Shown in pieces: positions 62,402-64,000 of a stretch of DNA of 64,000 nt; position 1 is the first letter of the stretch, and each line of letters begins with the position of its first letter. A program made the position numbers and the translations under genes. The notes beneath the pieces are model-generated. The model was given only the letters and a program-made list of their open reading frames with translations. It searched no databases and had not been told where the DNA came from. Source of the DNA: Salinarimonas rosea DSM 21201 (GTDB lineage: Bacteria > Pseudomonadota > Alphaproteobacteria > Rhizobiales > Beijerinckiaceae); NCBI RefSeq assembly GCF_000429045.1, contig NZ_AUBC01000013.1:115963-179962 (forward strand), written 5' to 3'.

Positions 62402-63573
62402 TCGCGGCCCTCATTTAGCACGGTCGGATCGACGGTTCCAGTCGGTGGGACCGATCCATTTCCGTTGAGAGGCATGGCGAAGCTCGCCGTTGCGGTCCAG
62501 CTTACCCCGACGCTGATCGGTTCCTCAGTCAGCGGGGCGGGCGGAGCACTTGAAGGCGGGCTCGGCACAGAAGTGCCGAGTTTCGTGCCAGCGCGAGCGA
62601 CCGCGCGGTGCAGGTTATCGGTCAGGAGGTGGCTGTAGCGCATCGTCATCTCGATGGAGCGGTGCCCGAGGATGGCCTGCAAGGCGGGCAGGTCGCCGGT
62701 CTCCTGCAAGAACACGCTCGCGAACCTGTGCCGAAGATCATGACACCGATGTCGGAAGCCGACCCGCTGTGCGAGCCGCCGGAAGTGCCCGGAGAACCGG
62801 AGGTATCTCTCGCCGTTCCCATGCCAGAATACGTACGGCGAGTTCGGGTGGCGCGGCGCGGTCGCGAGGTTTGAAAGCGCAGCCACGCTTAGGGGCACGA
62901 CCCTTGGCGAAGACGTTTTTGTGCGGGTCAGGAGAACCTCTTGGCGGTCGAGATAGACCTGTGACCACTCCATCGAGACCGCCTCTTCAAGGCGCATCCC
63001 GGTCTGAGCGAGGAAGAGAATGACGCGCCCCATCATTGGCGAAGCGTGAGCGACGAGATGTTCGATCTCCGCATCTGACGGGTAGGTCGTCTTCGGGACG
63101 GGCTCTCGAAGGTGGCGCTTCGAGAACTGGCTGATCGGGTTCGCCTCGATCATGTCGAGCGCCGCCGCGAAGGACAAGACGCTGCTCAAGGCCGTCAGAT
63201 CGCGGCGAATCGTGCTGGCCGACGCTCCTGCCCTCCGCCTCGACGTGACGATCTCGGCCAGCCTCGCCTTGGTGACCTCGCTGAGAAGGCACCCTTCGAG
63301 CGCAGGGGCGATCTGGCGGAGGCTGATCTCGTAGCGTTGCCGGGTCGCTGGCTTGAGCGTCGGCAGGTAATCCGCGCGATAGCGAACGAGCGCGTCATCA
63401 AGGGTGTGGTGGGGCCGCTCCCCACGGTCGAGACGGCGATGCTCTTCAAGAACCTTCGCAAGGTAGCGCTGGGCGACGGTCTTCGAAACGGTCTTCGCGC
63501 TCCTTCTGATCTCCTGCCCCCGCCACGTAAATCGAATCCACCATGTCGCCCCACGCTTGTAGACAGCCGCCAT
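62362..63573 (-). CDS. Tyrosine recombinase (site-specific integrase) ending inside tRNA-Arg
   Basis: The 403-residue integrase has an N-terminal arm-binding segment (AAVYKRGATWWIRFTWRGQ), a core-binding domain (about 60-150) and the catalytic domain with R194, H278-x-x-R281, H304 and Y313. The last 13 codons (GPVAQQDRAAVS and stop) are the tRNA-Arg 5' half, and the TAA stop is formed by anticodon-loop bases. Such overlap is a sign of an element using this tRNA as attB. No excisionase is visible nearby. The element should extend rightward past 64000. Confidence 0.93.
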   Translation of the reverse strand: MAAVYKRGATWWIRFTWRGQEIRRSAKTVSKTVAQRYLAKVLEEHRRLDRGERPHHTLDDALVRYRADYLPTLKPATRQRYEISLRQIAPALEGCLLSEVTKARLAEIVTSRRRAGASASTIRRDLTALSSVLSFAAALDMIEANPISQFSKRHLREPVPKTTYPSDAEIEHLVAHASPMMGRVILFLAQTGMRLEEAVSMEWSQVYLDRQEVLLTRTKTSSPRVVPLSVAALSNLATAPRHPNSPYVFWHGNGERYLRFSGHFRRLAQRVGFRHRCHDLRHRFASVFLQETGDLPALQAILGHRSIEMTMRYSHLLTDNLHRAVARAGTKLGTSVPSPPSSAPPAPLTEEPISVGVSWTATASFAMPLNGNGSVPPTGTVDPTVLNEGRDGPVAQQDRAAVS

Positions 63574-63806
63574 GGATCACCTCCCCGGCGACGGTCCCAT
63601 GGATTGGGGAGGCGTCAACGAAAAGAGGGATGCATGACAGGGGGGAATTGCTCCCGGCGGATCGTCACGACCACGGAAAACCAACGCGTTCAGCGACGCC
63701 CCGAGCGACGATCTCCGAGGAGGGTTTTGGGGACAGGCGGGACGGAGGGCGATGCGGGGAAACATCATCGCGCGAACATCCGGCAGCGCGAGGTCGGCCA
63801 GCTTGA
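63574..63806. other. Intergenic region right of the integrase
   Basis: No complete gene is supported. Short frames exist on both strands but have no recognisable motif or ribosome site. CCCATGGAT at 63598 and GCATGACAGGGGGG at 63632 are possible start regions of decayed genes. The right end runs into the resolvase remnant. Confidence 0.4.
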
Positions 63807-64000
63807 GGTCGAACTCCTCCGCCCGAGGCCCCTCGTGCTCGGGGACGGGTCGGCGGGCGTCGCCGCCTCCTCGATGAGAAGAAGCTCGCCGTCGCCCGCG
63901 TCCTCCTCGCAGACGGTGCCCTCACCGTGGCCGAAGTCGCTCAGCAGGTCGGATGCTCGCCAGCGACGTTGTATAGGTCGATGCCGGGAGGGAGGAGGAA
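63807..64000 (+). pseudogene. Serine recombinase/resolvase remnant, C-terminal part
   Basis: After an in-frame TGA at 63804-63806, the frame reads RARGRVGGRRRLLDEKKLAV and then LTVAEVAQQVGCSPATLYRSMPGG, open to the window edge. GRVGGR plus this helix-turn-helix (VAEVAQQVGCSPATLYR) is the standard C-terminus of Tn3-type resolvases and DNA invertases. The catalytic N-terminal domain with its Ser is absent upstream in all frames, so this seems to be a fragment of a decayed mobile element. Family identity is clear; the full extent is unknown because of the window end. Confidence 0.65.

Noticed and set aside
1..64000. CRISPR arrays, rRNA genes and riboswitches
   Set aside because: No spaced identical repeats, rRNA stretches or recognisable aptamer cores were seen on either strand.
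62401..64000. Complete prophage or integrative element
   Set aside because: Only an integrase and a recombinase fragment are present before the window ends; no phage structural or conjugation gene is visible.

Overview
The window reads as chromosomal DNA of a very GC-rich alphaproteobacterium, most likely Hyphomicrobiales (Rhizobiales), judged by eye and by gene content. Supporting signs are MinCDE together with CtrA-type TTAA-N7-TTAA boxes, a dnaX-SRP RNA neighbourhood followed by yacG-maf, a pssA-psd pair, the M48 protease-DsbA-aroQ-accBC-aat run, a BigR/ETHE1 sulfide module, and ftsK-lolA. No species can be fixed from the sequence alone.

Layout. (1) 1-4778, minus strand: a flavoprotein of the L-amino-acid oxidase/tryptophan 2-monooxygenase type followed by two GT-B glycosyltransferases; the last is cut by the window edge. 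(2) 5019-16717: a divergent MarR regulator, a cytosolic AmiC-like amide sensor, a flotillin, a Liv/Urt-type ABC transporter, an amidase-signature amidase and an acyl-CoA ligase. The last transporter ATPase and the amidase lie in one uninterrupted reading frame. Four copies of a GGAAAAT-centred motif sit at the divergent promoters and suggest a common regulon. (3) 16840-24853: a second, different amide system. It has an RNA leader with an intrinsic terminator, then amiC-amiR (sensor plus ANTAR antiterminator), a dipeptide-type ABC transporter and an FmdA-type formamidase/acetamidase, nearly all joined by 1-4 bp overlaps. (4) 25026-30301: a GH13 alpha-glucosidase, minCDE behind a CtrA-like box, and a histidinol-phosphatase-like enzyme. 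(5) 30327-38388, mostly minus: nudC, a HIT protein, dnaX, SRP RNA, an orphan ParD antitoxin, yacG, maf, two REP-like palindromes, pssA, psd and an aminotransferase. (6) 38620-44060, plus: M48 protease, DsbA-like protein, aroQ, accB, accC, aat. (7) 44092-48991: TerB-like protein, KDPG aldolase, BigR-type regulator with its DUF442 and ETHE1 partners, a Sel1 protein and a VOC protein. (8) 49109-59195: MATE exporter, class III aminotransferase, pheA, kdsB, cytochrome c, DUF502 protein, lactate permease, EamA exporter, lolA. (9) 59328-64000: ftsK behind a second CtrA-like box, tRNA-Arg(CCT), a tyrosine integrase whose stop codon lies in the tRNA anticodon loop, and a serine-recombinase remnant. This marks the left edge of a mobile element that continues past the window.

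The most interesting part is 2.8-24.9 kb. The first module has every enzyme needed to turn an alpha-amino acid into an amide, the amide into an acid and the acid into an acyl-CoA, with uptake and sensing. The second module scavenges short amides by other protein families under RNA-based control.
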